DNA from: Gigaspora margarita | Taxonomy: Eukaryota; Glomeromycota; Glomeromycetes; Diversisporales; Gigasporaceae | Reading direction: 5' to 3' | DNA: 64,000 nucleotides | Assembly: GCA_009809945.1 (NCBI GenBank) | Contig: WTPW01000926.1 | Location: 131,885 to 195,884 of the forward strand | Notes under the pieces: generated by a model | Database searches by the model: none | What the model was told of the DNA's origin: nothing | The model's input: only the letters and a program-made list of their open reading frames with translations | Shown: positions 23,254 through 35,424 of the stretch, one piece after another | Layout of the letters: the number at the start of each line of letters is the position of its first letter | Numbering within the stretch: the stretch's first letter is position 1 | Program-made: the position numbers and the translations under genes

Positions 23254-24878
23254 TTAAATATTAATTATTTGAAACACTTCATAATCATCTACTGGAAACC
23301 GAGAACTTTGACAACTACTAATCTTATGTTCATAAAAATGTTTTGTACAATACCACGTTTTTGAATTCTTATATGTTTTATCTCTCATTCCAAGATCGCT
23401 ACCAAACCAAGGACCACGAAATGTTGTTATATAATCTCCATAAAGGATTGCCTTTGATGCATCGCTTACACGACTAAGAATAGATTTATTTAAATTTCTG
23501 TTTTTTAAAGAGAAAATAAAACTATCAGCTGTTGTAGCACGTTCAGAACGAAAATTAGATATCTTCCAGATAAGTGGATTATAACCACCAACTATCTCAT
23601 CTGTACTATAATTTTTTGCAACAACAATAGTACCCGGAATATTATCACATAACTTATGAAATATTTCACATGCGAATCCATCTCTACTGCCCCTAAGTAG
23701 TAACTTAAATACATATGGAATTTTTGTAACATCATAGACTGTTGGGCGTCGATCAATCCAAGATGAAATTTCTGCAACATGTTGCAAAGAAATTATTGAA
23801 GTGGATGGTATAATAATAGATGTTTCTTGTAAAGTAATTGTTGAAGAAATTGGTATAATATTAGATGCTTCTTTTAAAGTAATTGTTGAAGAAGATGGTA
23901 TAATAATAGATTCACCTCGAGGAGGAAGTTGAGTTGCTATCTTTTTACGAGGAGGTAAAAATGTAGAAGTTATAAAAATATTTGGATTTATAAATTTTGA
24001 AATAACATCATCCCAAATATTTTTTTCAAGAATGCGTTGATAAGGTTGGATTTTTTTCAAAACGTCATCACAAGAAATTTGAAAATATCTAATATGAGGA
24101 AGGCAGTTTCTAAGAGTAGCTTTTAAAGAATTAAAGTCTTTATCCGTCCATTGATCAAGTTCATATGGTAAATTTGGAGTATTTTTTTTCCCCCATAAAA
24201 TAATTTTATCCCAAATTTCTGATTCTTCCATTTGTAAGTCATCACATTCTAAAAGAGAAATCAACATATCTTCATGTAGAGTAGGAAAATCATTAGAGTT
24301 AAAAAGCATACTTGGATGTTTTACAATAATATTATTATAAAATTGTTGTAAAATATTGAAATTTTTATTTTGAAAGCTCAAACAATAAATACGAGAAAAT
24401 TTTAAACGTAACCATGATGCATTATTACCAATAAGATGAGTTTGAAGAATAACAACTAACTCTGAGAGATTAAATTCATCGGCAATAATTAAGAGATCAA
24501 ATATAGATGAAGCTTCAAAATTTTCCAAAGAGATTATACCACTATAAATATATCTATTAAAAATATTAATAAAAATATGAAATTATTTATTTTTTTATTT
24601 TTTTTTACTGTATATTATCAAACAACTTACTTAATAATAGTATTAAATTCTTTTGCAGATATAAGAGGTAAATTAATTTCAATAATATTATCATTTTTAA
24701 TTGTGTTTATTAATTTTTGTTGAAAATACGATGAACGTTGGTACAAAATTGCTGAATGTGCTTTGAAAATTTGGGTATTCGGATTTTCACCAACTTTGAA
24801 TATTACATTATAACCATATTCGCTTTTAAGAAGTTGGGTGAAGTCCTGAGAAAGTTTATCTAAACATTTTAAGGTCAT
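23254..24878 (-). CDS. BTB-BACK-TLDc domain protein
   Basis: Two exons, 24878-24631 and 24553-23254, joined across a 77-bp GT-AG intron, give a 515-residue protein. The start Met follows an AT-rich leader and opens the BTB fold (GYNVIFKVGE, KAHSAILYQRSSYFQ, residues about 8-115), the part that dimerises or binds cullin 3 in relatives. A BACK-like helical region follows (about 120-235, with EESEIWDKIILWGKKN). The linker at about 290-345 contains three imperfect 15-residue repeats of IIIPSSSTITLKEAS. The TLDc domain spans about 346-515 (FKLLLRGSRDGF, FHKLCDNIPGTIVVAK, GGYNPLIW, YGDYITTFRGPWFGSDLG). Such proteins form large expanded families in Rhizophagus; substrate-adaptor and oxidative-stress roles are inferred from domains. 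It looks intact. Confidence 0.95.
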
Positions 24879-26878
24879 TTTTTTTATCTAAATATGTTTT
24901 TTGATGATTTATGACACAGAAATATAATTATCATTATTTAAAATTTATTAACGTTTTATAATTTTGGTTTGATCAACCCTCGGAATACTTTTTGCGAGTG
25001 ATACAAATCCAAAAAAGGAAGTTCCTGAAATTAAATATTTAGGGTTTTTCTTCGTTTTGCTCACGTGTCGGGCTGATCCAAATTTTGCGCTCTCCGATTG
25101 GCTAACCCACTCACATTTATCATATTTAATTATGTAACGTGACATCTTTATATATATCATATAAAATATCATATAACCATCGTAAATTTTATCTTTGAAT
25201 ACTATCCAGTAATTTTACCTCAGTATGACTGTATGACCATGAAAGATAGTCGCAGATGTTCCAATCAAATTCTTATAACAAATTGACTCTCTATGAAACC
25301 GTCTACTACGCACTAACAAAAAAAGATTTTCCACAAAATTTTGGCTCATAATTCTAACTTAACATAATTTTAAAAATTTTTAAAAATTCGATTGTTTTAA
25401 TTAGTGCAGATCATCTGATTAGTATCTGGTGCGTACTTCTGTTTATCTTGTTATCAGTTATTTCGTAAACTTATTACCATCGTTTACTCTATTATCTAAT
25501 AATAATCTATTACTTCAATGATTTCTAAAATCTTAAATCCAAATCCATTACCAGTAGATTCATATCCATCCATCCCGACCATCTTAATACGAAGGACAAT
25601 ACCAATTATTAATTAGGTTTGACATTTTGACAAGTGCTTAATTAAGATTGTATATTAATTTTTCTAAATACAGTATTTAATATTTTTACTTTTTATTACT
25701 TTGAATTTTTAACAGGCTTATAAATAAATAATTATATATTACTATAGTTACTATAAGTCGGTTATTTTTTATTATTAGTTAATTATAATCAGTAAATAAG
25801 TATAAAAAATTAATGTAAAAATGGTAAAAATAGAACAAATAAATCTTTTAAGATTTTTCAAATAATAATTTATATTAGATAACTATTTTACAAATTATTA
25901 GATGATTTTATGATTTTCACAACAATTAATTTTAATTGTTTTAATATAATAACTAAGAGATCGTATTTAGAAATATTGCATTTTATATTCTTTGGTAAAC
26001 TTTTCTTTTTAATAAGTTTGATTCGCCAATAGAATCAAAAAAATTCTCTTAATAAATCTGTATGAAAATATCTCTCATCATCTATTTTGTTTGTCAAAAT
26101 ACAACAAATAGTAATATTAAAATATGTAGTAAAATATGGTAACGTTTTTCCTAATTAAATTCTAATAAAATGGTTAATATACATTAGGAGGCGAAGGATC
26201 ATGACTGGAATATATTTCTTAATCCCAAATCAAACTAAAATAAAATTTCTAATTCTAAATAAAAATTTTAGATAGCAAAGATTGAATTAGTAATGTGAGG
26301 ACAGAAAGAAGATAATGTGTATGTTCTCATCATAATTTAATTGCTCACATTTTTTGATCTATCACAACAAATTAGGTTACGATCATAACAATCGATATGA
26401 TTCTCAAAAGTATTATAATATTATTTATCAGCTCATGAAGCAATTTCGGATGCATATTTAAAGTAATGCGAGATGGAAGAGCTTTTTTATTATCAGAATT
26501 TTGAAAATAACAAATGAGATAAGAAATTTTGTAAAATAGTATTCAAAGTTACGAAAATTTTAGTAAATTAATCTTTTAAGTTGGATAGTAATACTCATTT
26601 ATTGACGTGATTCATAGTATCCACTTCTTAAGCTGAATCATATTCAATAAGTAAAATTAATGAAATGCAAAAATTTCGTTCCATCGACTTTATAACCTTT
26701 GTAAATTTTTTAATGAAAGAAGGGAAAGCTTAAAAGAAGCCAGGTATTTTTCGCTTCAATGAAATGAGTTTCAAATTATTTTAGTTAAATCTTAATGACG
26801 AACTTATGGGCAACATCATTAATTCAAAAACAAATGAAATTCCAAGATTTTCCAAAATATGTCTTTACGTAAGATTTA

Positions 26879-26922
26879 TTATTATCTGTTATTATCTGTT
26901 ATTATCTGTTATTATCTGTTAT
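26879..26922. repeat. 10-bp tandem repeat TTATTATCTG, four to five copies
   Basis: Perfect head-to-tail copies. Confidence 0.9.
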
Positions 26923-27380
26923 AGGATGTTTAATCACAATTTGTGAACTAACTTTGTTAGTGCTTAACGATACTCCAGAACAGTTAAACATATGAGACTT
27001 CACCTATATCTATCATTACATTAAAATTTTATCGATAAGAAGTTTAAAGAGTTTTGTCGTTTTTAGTGTAAATTATGAAATTATGTAAGAAAGCAAGGAA
27101 TATGGGGATCGTTATAAATCTGGAATATATGATAACAAAAGCGAAATTAAACCATCATATTATAGAAACTTTGCTAACCACTTGATATTTTTTTAATAAT
27201 ATTTTGCCTAATATTAAAATAGGTCAATTATTTATAAATTTTAGTAATAAGCAGCCACGATATATATATCTACGCATATTGCGTAATAATAAAAATAATA
27301 ATAAGGTTGCCATAAGTTTATAATAGGTTATTAATATGTAATTCTATAATATATGTGATTTAACATGTAATTTGATAATA

Positions 27381-27490
27381 TTAAATCACGTTAAATCACG
27401 TTAAATTACGTTAAATTACGTTAAATTACGTTAAATTACGTTAAATTACGTTAAATTACGTTAAATTACGTTAAATTACGTTAAGTCACG
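27381..27490. repeat. 10-bp minisatellite upstream of histone H1
   Basis: Eleven 10-bp units: two TTAAATCACG, eight TTAAATTACG and a final TTAAGTCACG whose end makes a CACGTG E-box with the next bases. The array ends about 260 bp before the H1 start codon; each unit matches the DNA helical turn. Confidence 0.95.
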
Positions 27491-27653
27491 TGCGAAATAC
27501 TATCGCTAATCGTTATGGTTTCAAATCTTTATTTTAACAATCATATGTAATTCAGAATTATCCAATGATCGTCAATTCTCATGATCAGTACATATCAGTA
27601 CATTGATTACATGATTACATAATACATGATGACAATGTAAAAATGACATCACC

Positions 27654-27660
27654 TATAAAT
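27654..27660 (+). promoter_or_regulatory. Candidate TATA box of histone H1
   Basis: TATAAAT lies 92 bp upstream of the H1 ATG and is followed by an A/C-rich leader (AAATCAAACCAAA). Plausible by position only. Confidence 0.35.
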
Positions 27661-27751
27661 TTAAATCAAAAATCAAACCAAATTTTTTTTTCGAATTTGT
27701 TGAAAATCTTTTTTAACGATCTTTTAACGAAAACAAACCAAAAAAAAAAAC

Positions 27752-28315
27752 ATGTCAGCAAAAGCAAGTACAAGTACTAAAAGACCAAGTTATGAAGAAA
27801 TGATTCGTGAAGCTATTATTGTTCTGAAAGAACGTAAAGGAAGTAGTCGACAGGCTATCAAGAAATATATTACTAATAGGTATCGCCTCGAAGATAATGC
27901 CGTCTTTAATGGAAGTTTTCGTAAAGCACTAAATAAAGGAGTCGAAAAAGAACTTTTTGAATTTGTTAACGGTCCAATGGGTACTATCAAACTCAAGAAA
28001 AAGGTTGAAAAACCTAGGACTATGACTAAACTTGATGAGCCTTCTGAAAGATCTAAAACGAAAGTTTCTAAAGTTTCTAAACCTAAGACTACGAAAAAGC
28101 CTTCTGTCGTAAAAGATAAGAAAACGGTTTCTAAAGATGCTACTGTTAAAAAGCCTTCTACTACGAAATCTTCCAAAAAGACTTCTACTACTAAAAGCCC
28201 TAAAAAGACTTCTACCACTAAAAGTACTAAAAAGGCTTCTACTGCTAAAGTCCCTAAAAAGACTTCTACTGTTAAAGTTCCTACAAAGTCTACGAGAACT
28301 AGAAGTACAAGATAA
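27752..28315 (+). CDS. Linker histone H1
   Basis: A 187-residue intronless protein. The N-terminal tail is short (about 11 residues). The winged-helix H1/H5 globular domain spans about residues 12-82: RPSYEEMIREAIIVLKERKG, SSRQAIKKYI, and a C-terminal wing NGPMGTIKLKKK. The C-terminal tail is Lys/Ser/Thr-rich with tandem KKTSTTKS-type repeats of about 9-10 residues. It binds the nucleosome dyad and linker DNA in the nucleus and compacts chromatin. The ATG lies in AAAAAACATG, after a T-rich/A-rich leader. The repeated tail makes long frames in other phases on both strands, which are not genes. Length and layout match fungal H1; a direct 10-bp repeat array sits upstream. Confidence 0.97.
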   Translation: MSAKASTSTKRPSYEEMIREAIIVLKERKGSSRQAIKKYITNRYRLEDNAVFNGSFRKALNKGVEKELFEFVNGPMGTIKLKKKVEKPRTMTKLDEPSERSKTKVSKVSKPKTTKKPSVVKDKKTVSKDATVKKPSTTKSSKKTSTTKSPKKTSTTKSTKKASTAKVPKKTSTVKVPTKSTRTRSTR

Positions 28316-29879
28316 AGTAGTTTGAATTTCAAAGGGTTAAGGATAATTTTATTGCAATAATTAAGACAGCCAAATTAATGAATAGATTGAATAGATCCAA
28401 TTTTTCTATTCATTTAATAATTTTCTTTAACCACTTTATATGTTTACTATTTCTAAGTTTTATGACGCATTTATTACTTTCAAATTTTCTTTCAATAGTT
28501 ATCATGCTTTAGATGCTTTAGATTTACTTTAGATTTACTTTCTCTTTCGATTCAATTATTAAATATGTTTGGTGTTATTCTTTCTCTCTGCTATTCTCTC
28601 TGCTCTTATTATGTTTTAACTTTTCACCAAACTTTTCTATTTACTTTATTAATATTCATCAAGATTTTACTGGCTGTCTTCTTTTAAATTGTACCCAAAT
28701 TATTTTGCACTTTTCTTTTGTTGTTAATTGATGATTTTAATAAATATTTGCGATCTTGCATAAAATTATCATGTGTTCCAAACTGATCTCAATTGCTATT
28801 TTCTTTCATAAAATTGAATATTATGTATTTAATCAAATAGCAAATGAGTAAATGAAAAGGTTAATTATTGAGTTACAGTAATTATCTTTTCTGAGCTAAC
28901 TTTGAAATAAAAAAAAAATAATTAAAATCTATCAAATTGAGTTATTTTAATATTAATCGATAAATAAATCATTGTAATATTATTAATCGATAAATAAATT
29001 AAAATCAAGTGATTAATATTAAATATGTACGCACATACGTACGTAATACAAAGTTTTATCCCACCTCGTACAAAATTTATTACATTATGATAAGGTAAAA
29101 ACTTTTTTCTTTTTTTAGTGATAAATCATAAATTATATAGCACCTATGATAAATTATTTCTGTGCGTACATTAACCACGATGTATTCAAACTATTAGATT
29201 TCCTGAAACGAAAGAACGTTTATTTTTTCATGGTAAAATATTTCAACAACAATCTGCTACTGTATACGTCAGTATAATTAAAAATTTTACAAAGTTTTTA
29301 ATTGAATTCATACGTTTGAGATTGGCTTATTTTTAAAAAACAAGTAAGTTTTTAAAATAATTTTTTGTAAATTTTCTAGAATGTTATTTTTTTTTTTTTT
29401 AAATATCAAACTTTAATGAATTTGAATTAATAAGGAAATTCAAAATCAAATTCAATAGCAAAATTTTATTGATTTTCACGTTAAAAATTTGTTTTTTCTA
29501 ACGCTTTTCCGCATTTCAAACAAGGTTATTGTCTTCCTAAAATTTAAAGAAAAGGCTCCTTTCTTGAAAACAATGTGATTATACTAAGAATCAAAAAAAT
29601 TTAACGGTGTTCTCACAACAGTGAACTTAACCAATTTAGAAAGAGGAGAAATTCTGATGGATGATTTGCGATCCATGTTTTGGAAGAACAAACCAATTAT
29701 AGAATAACGAAAAGTTGATAAATAACCACTATCCTATGATGAACTGTAATAGAATTCCAAATATGTATCTAATATCAATGATTGTATTAAAATTTTTTTT
29801 TCTTTTTTTAATATAATTATGAAAGAAGCTAACGAATTTTTGGAATAAAGCAAAATTTGGAGATGATAACAAAAAGGAA
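28316..29879. other. AT-rich DNA downstream of H1
   Basis: T-rich segments (28440-28780) that probably include the H1 3' untranslated region, then AT-rich DNA with no supported gene. Confidence 0.4.
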
Positions 29880-30480
29880 ACGTTCAAATGATTCAAAAAA
29901 GTGGTCGAATTAGTCCATTACAAGACAGTGAATATCTTTGATGTTTGTTATAAACATGGAAAAGTCGAAATAAATCACCATAAAGCTTTTATTTATCTTC
30001 AAAATTCTGCCGTAATGATGATGTTAATGGAATAAATGATGTAAGTGTTATTTTATAGAAAATTAGGGTGAAAAAGGTTATCATAAAGCATTCATTTATT
30101 ATTATCAAAAATTCGTCGATTTGAATAATTGTCTTCTGTTATAATGTAGGAATTGGAGTTGAAATTGTTAAAGTATTCGAATATTTTCAAAAATCTGCTG
30201 AAATGGTCAAATGTAAAAAGTGTATGAAATTTTGGCTATTTTTATGAAAACGGCAAAAATTATTAATACAAACCATTCGAATATTTTCAAAATTTTTCTA
30301 ATATAAAAATTCTGATGGAATTATCAAGAAATTGGAATCGAAAAGGATGAAACGCAAGGTACTTTCGAATATTATTAAAAATTTTCTGACATTTATTATG
30401 CTAAAAGAATAGCTAACGTTATTTATTGTTATGAAAAAAAAATCTACTTTACAGAAACTTATTGTTATGACGGTTTAGAT
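29880..30480 (+). pseudogene. Sel1-repeat protein pseudogene
   Basis: Scattered plus-strand fragments carry the Sel1 repeat pattern: a GVCY-like start, then HHKAFIYLQNSA, YHKAFIYYYQK, VKVFEYFQKSAEM and TQGTFEYY spaced about 100-120 bp apart, as 36-residue repeats should be. Frame changes and stops lie between all of them and no start codon context remains, so the gene is long dead. Sel1 proteins, often with a kinase domain, are heavily expanded in Rhizophagus. No convincing kinase part was found upstream. Confidence 0.7.
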
Positions 30481-31026
30481 CCAGTCGCAATTTAAATAAA
30501 TTTATTATTAAAGTGCAGTTTCTTATTAATTCGTATTCAGGAAATAGTTGAAGTCTGAGATAAACTTTATTAAGGTGAAAACTCAGGCTTTAGATACATT
30601 TTAAATTATTAAGAACTACTATGCTATATTTTTTATATCCCCTTGTGCTAACAACGCTGCTTCACAGCATTGAGCGAACAACACTGTTCGATAAAAACCA
30701 CTTACGTCCTTCTTACTGTTCTTGGCGAACCAACAATCAAAGACTAACAATAACCTGGTTAGCCTATAATCCCTTGCCAACAATAACCTGTTCTCCATCC
30801 ATCTCATGCAACCAACTTCCGGGAACAATCATTATCTCCAAACCTCTCGCCACAACCTTGTTATTTCATATGGCTTGGATCGATGGATCTTCCGGTGTTA
30901 CCAATTTGCATTTAATTCACTGGAAATTTTTTAACCGTGAAACTATGTTTTTTGTTAAGCATGTTTATATTATGTCTATTATTATTGTATAATCTAAATT
31001 AGTATATAATAAATAGAAATATTGTA
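30481..31026. other. Region of mixed composition, no gene supported
   Basis: A GC-richer stretch at 30640-30900 contains open frames on both strands (for example 30621-30992, plus) with low-complexity translations and no motif. Words such as CCAACAATAACCTG recur in it. Confidence 0.35.
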
Positions 31027-31243
31027 TTCATAACACCGCATTATACATAACACTCTATTTTGCATACTAGATTATGATTATAGTTAGGGTTAGGGTTAGT
31101 ATTAGGTTAAAGTCAAAGTTTATAGTAAAATTGCGAGAGGAACATTTTTTTTGTTAGTAACGCAACAGGGGTTACCCTAGTAAATTCTTGAGATATTTAA
31201 GAAATGTTTTAATATAGGGTATTATATAACACGATGTTATAAA
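31027..31243. mobile_element. 217-bp TIR element with telomere-like core, copy 2
   Basis: Ends TTCATAACACCGC and GCGATGTTATAAA-like are inverted, flanked by TA. The inside has TTAGGGTTAGGGTTAG, then a GAGAGGAACATTTTTTTTG block and GTTAGTAACGC, shared in order with the 45213 element. Confidence 0.75.
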
Positions 31244-31356
31244 TATAATTTTCCTAACAAATATATCAAGAATATATATATTCATAGAATACTTTTTTTT
31301 TTAACTCTCTTATAACTTCATTATTAATAATATGGTTATTATATAGATACAATATA

Positions 31357-31916
31357 AGGTAAGTGTGGGTATTGTGGCGAATCTATCATAAGTCATGTTC
31401 TGTCGGTCCAAACTAAACGATTTTTATACCATTCGAATCATCTCATCGAGACGATTCGAATGGTACAAAAATCATTTGATTTCGATCACTGGGTCATAAG
31501 ATATCGGCGTTCGAATGTTGTAAATAAAATTAAAAAACAATATGTTATATTCGGACACTATTCTAATGCTAATATCCCATGATACAGTGATCGAAATCAA
31601 ACAATTTTTGTACCATTCGAATCGTCTCGATGAGACGATTCGAATGGTATAAAAATTGTTTAATTTGGACCGACAGGTCATGACTTATAAAAGATTCGCC
31701 ACAATACACATTCGCCACAATACACACATCCAATTTCGTGTAACATATTATCATAAATAACTTGCGATTCTGTGTCCAAATTGAACAATTTTGATACCAT
31801 TCGATTTGTCTCATCGAGACGAATCGAATGGTACCAAAATCATTCAATTTGGACCAATAGATCCCAAGTTATACCAAAAATTCTCTTTAACATCGCCACA
31901 ATACCCACATTTACCT
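31357..31916. mobile_element. 560-bp TIR element made of three hairpin modules
   Basis: Ends AGGTAAGTGTGGGTATTGTG and its near-exact complement, flanked by TA. The interior holds three copies of a hairpin module: CCATTCGAATCGTCTCGATG and relatives, with a TCTC/GAGA turn, near GGTCCAA on one side and TGGGTCATAAG-like words on the other. Related to 55170-55700. Confidence 0.9.
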
Positions 31917-33647
31917 TATAATACCCAAAAAGTTGCTTTTTGTGCCCAGTGTTTAAAATTGGCTTGCACAAGGTCTCATGTGCAAGTGTATTTTTTTGAA
32001 ATTTTTTTTAGATTTTTGAAAAATCTCTTAAGTGTGCAAGTAAAGTTTTTTAAAAAATGCACAATTTACATTTGTACAAGTATATTTTTTTTCTGAATTT
32101 TAAATATTGTTCATATCCATTGTAAATCAAAATTTTTAAAAAATTTTCAGTCTTTGAATAAAGATATTTGACAACCACTAAGTCAAATTTGATGTATATT
32201 TTTTTTATTTTGATTATATATATTCATAGTGTACAAAGAAAAAAATTTTTTGTTGATCTTGATTTGGTGGTTTTTATATCTTCACTCAAAGATTCAAAAA
32301 ATTCAAAACATCTATAAAAATAGAAATTGCTAAGATATTTTTTTAACTTTTGAGCAAAGGTACCTTGATAATCACTAAGTCAATTTTGATATATATTTTG
32401 TTCTATAAATCCATAGTATATAAAGAAAGCAAATTTTATTGAAATTGACTTGGTAATTGTCTAGATATTGACAACAAAAAGTTAGGTCTTCTGAGACAAC
32501 CCAAAACCAACCAAACCAAGTCAATAAATCCAAACAACTATATCAAAAGAGGCATGCTATATTTTGACAAGGGAATAAGTCAAGGTTTTAGATTGTATAT
32601 CATAAGTTTATTTAATGAATATAGGGTAATAGGAAAATAGATTATTAATTATTGATTATCTATAATTATATCCTCTTGGGCATAAAGCTTTTATTATATA
32701 TTCAATCTATCTTATAACTTAGTAAAAGTCAAATTTGTGATATATCTACTTTAATTATCTATCATATGTAAAGTTCATACCTCTCAGATTAATTTAGCTT
32801 TATTATAGCATATATTCAGATTTAAATTTAAATTTAGATTTATTTTTACAGTATAACCCGTAATAGTCACATGTTAAAATAAGACATTCAATGTACCTAT
32901 TGTAAGATTGTGACTAAAGCAAGCAAGAATTTATATATATTGTATAATTAGATAAAAGAGTTAAAGTGACTTTAGTAAGATTGTAATAAATGAAATGTAA
33001 CTATTGCAGGGTTATACTGTATATGAATTTAAAAACACTATGTTACATTATATTATATAATATAGTATATATCCAGATATATAAATCTGAATAGAAGATT
33101 ACTTTGCTATGAAATTGTAAATCAGTTATGAATTTAGAATTGATTTTCATGAAGTGTAACTTGATTCTTGTATTTAGTTATAAGATCTTTCCTTACTTTG
33201 GAAAATACACTAACTATTTATTCAGATTTTGGTAAGATTTTTAAAACTAATTTTATATTGCATATTTGTATATTGTAATATGCGTATTTGCAATTTGGTA
33301 TTTGCAATTTGCATACTTAAATATGCATAATCTCTACAACTTATAGTTTTAATTTTGGAAAACTAACATTAGCGCAGTATTTATTTAAGCTTCCAACATT
33401 TTTAAATTACTTCAACATAGATTTGTATATAATTTTTTTAAGCAATTACAAAATTTATTTTTTTTCAAATCGAATTATTTGCTGAAAGATAAATTGATAA
33501 TCACTGATTATCAAAGACCATTTTGAAATAATTTACAAGAAGTCTAAAGAATATGGTACTACCTACTTGTGTTTGTATAAGCTGCGTGATAACAGACTAA
33601 TAAAACTTGAAAGTGCATTAAGTATATTACGTATATATGACCCTGTA
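31917..33647. other. AT-rich intergenic DNA
   Basis: No gene supported. Two related segments (32160-32290 and 32350-32470) repeat the words AACCACTAAGTCAA and TTGATNTATATTTT in direct orientation. Confidence 0.45.
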
Positions 33648-33951
33648 TGAGTACTGGTCAAAATTCCAACAAACAGAATCCCAACAGGTCATAATCCTGA
33701 CCAAAAAATCCTAACAATAAAAATCCTGACAACAAAAAATTATTAAATTTATTTAATTTAGGTTAGAGTTAGATGAGTGTCTAGATTAGGGTTAGGGTAA
33801 ACGTTTGGGTTAGGTTTGGATTTAGTTGATTTTATAGTATAGATGCTCAAGGAAAGCTTTTTTTGATTGTCAGGATTTTGATTGTTGGGATTTTTTGTCA
33901 GGGTTATGACCTGTTAGGATTTTGTTTGTCAGGATTTTGACCCAAACCCGT
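33648..33951. mobile_element. 304-bp TIR element with long ends and TTAGGG-like middle
   Basis: Inverted ends of about 90 bp containing GGTCAAAATCCTGACAAAC and AACAGGTCATAA words, flanked by TA. The centre reads GATTAGGGTTAGGGTAAACG. Ends are themselves made of CCTGACAA/CCTAACAA repeats. Confidence 0.8.
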
Positions 33952-34039
33952 ATGTACATATGTAAGTATAATATTATATAAGTGTAATTATGTATGAATG
34001 AATTAATTACCATTATTGGTCATGACAAATTAATAATAT

Positions 34040-35280
34040 TGTTTGAAATGGGGTGTGGTGACTTAGAGAAGTTGGTAAGTTGTCACCCCCAAGTGGCAGG
34101 TCTAGGGTTCAAATCCCACTGCTGACACTTTGAAAAATAGACCTGTATTACAGTAACCATTTCTTCTTATAGGTCCTTTGGTACACCATCTTGAATGAAA
34201 GCTGCCATGCACACAAAAATCCAAGAATTAGAAAATAGATATCTGTTGAAAGTCCTGAGTAAGAAAGTAGCAAAGATCTTTAATGGTGCTAACCATAATT
34301 GGAATATTAGAAACTGGAGCCAAAGAGCCGGATGACAAGATCCTCGAGGAGTGGTCCACCAACCTGGCCCCAGAGTTATACTAGAGAAAAAGGATATATG
34401 TTTCAGCAATGTGTACCAAGGAGGAAGTCCATTTGGCACTTAAAGCCGGGCTGACTGACCCTTCCGGGCTAGGGATTCATCAGTCCTGAAAAAGACTGGT
34501 TCAGGACTGGTCACAGACTGGCACTGATAAGAACTGTAGAACTATTAAAGGACTAGTCCTGGAACTGGTCCTTGTAAACATAACTGTGATGTTCATAACA
34601 CCCAATCAAATTTCTTGATTAGGTGTAATGTAGATTATATGATGTTAGTTTACATCTGACAGTAAATAATTACGTCATTTTTGGGCAATAAAATCTTATG
34701 CATTAAGATTGACGTAATCATTAAAGGACCATTATGGGACTGAAGGACTAAACCAGGTGTGACCGTAAACACTATGATAATAGTCCTCTTAGAGACCAAA
34801 CCAGACCAGACTGAACTGATGCATCCCTATTCTGGGCTAACTGGTTTGGAAGTTGGGATACTGAGAAAGGACCAATAGAAAGGTTGTGGTGGGTATCAGG
34901 ATTGGAGTGAACCTTACAAGAACAGAAGTAGGTAATAGTAGGGGTTTAATGGTTAGCCCTGACTTCAAGTGTCAGTATAATACAGATGCATAAGTTACCG
35001 AAGTGTAGATAATATCTGTGATGCTTTACCAAGTGTACTGTGAGGATAAATTAGTTCTAAGGGGATTCTGCACAGTATCCAGGACTGTCCTCGACTGACT
35101 TATATATTGGAGAACTGTACCAGTAATACAAGTAGAATTGACAGGTGAAGCATGGACCAGAGGGTTTAAATAGATAACCCCTAGTTGGGTTGCAGATATG
35201 GCAATTAGTATAGAACCTTCGGGTGGACTACTTAAATTAAACAACCAAAAGTTGTATGTGTAGCTAGTTGTACTCTCATC
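34040..35280 (+). mobile_element. tRNA-headed SINE-like retroposon, split by a MITE
   Basis: At 34050-34130 a tRNA-like head carries an A-box-like GACTTAGAGAAGTTGG and a B-box GGTTCAAATCC, but does not fold into a clean cloverleaf. The higher-GC sequence that follows resumes after the inserted element at 34472-34827 (TTCCGGGCTA before, TTCTGGGCTA after). The right limit is a guess; the unit may be a composite. Confidence 0.5.
34472..34827. mobile_element. 356-bp TIR element (GGGATTCATCAG ends)
   Basis: Inverted ends GGGATTCATCAGTCCTG and CAGACTGAACTGATGCATCCC-like, flanked by TA on both sides. Subterminal GACTGGT/ACCAGTC words are repeated several times. Inserted in the SINE-like unit. Confidence 0.85.
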
Positions 35281-35424
35281 AATGTAACAAATGTCAGGTG
35301 CTCAAAAAGGTGCTCTTGTTCCGTTTGCTTGAATAAATGCCTTTTCTCATAGCGGTAACTTTGTCACAAAAAATATATATATTGTTTAAAATTAGCATTT
35401 ACCTAAATCTGTAATTTTTAAGTG

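Larger units (their letters stand above)
24879..27653. other. Intergenic region between BTB/TLDc and histone H1 genes
   Basis: Mostly unique-looking AT-rich DNA, the longest stretch here without recognisable mobile DNA. It should carry both divergent promoters. A GC-richer patch at 25010-25100 lies upstream of the BTB gene. Two 10-bp tandem arrays are present (26879-26922, 27381-27490). Confidence 0.5.

Noticed and set aside
27381-27490. CRISPR-like array
   Set aside because: Ten-base units without spacers in a eukaryotic promoter region; a minisatellite.
27790-28332. 180-residue minus-strand protein
   Set aside because: Antisense of histone H1; its length comes from the repetitive Lys/Ser/Thr codons.
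30621-30992. 123-residue plus-strand protein
   Set aside because: No motif, overlapping frames on both strands, low-complexity repeats.
31080-31110. Interstitial TTAGGG-like runs (also 21220, 33785, 45290-45355, 58170) as a chromosome end or fusion point
   Set aside because: Short, impure and inside TIR elements; no terminal array.
34050-34130. Functional tRNA gene
   Set aside because: A- and B-box words are present but no acceptable acceptor and anticodon stems could be drawn; better read as a SINE head.
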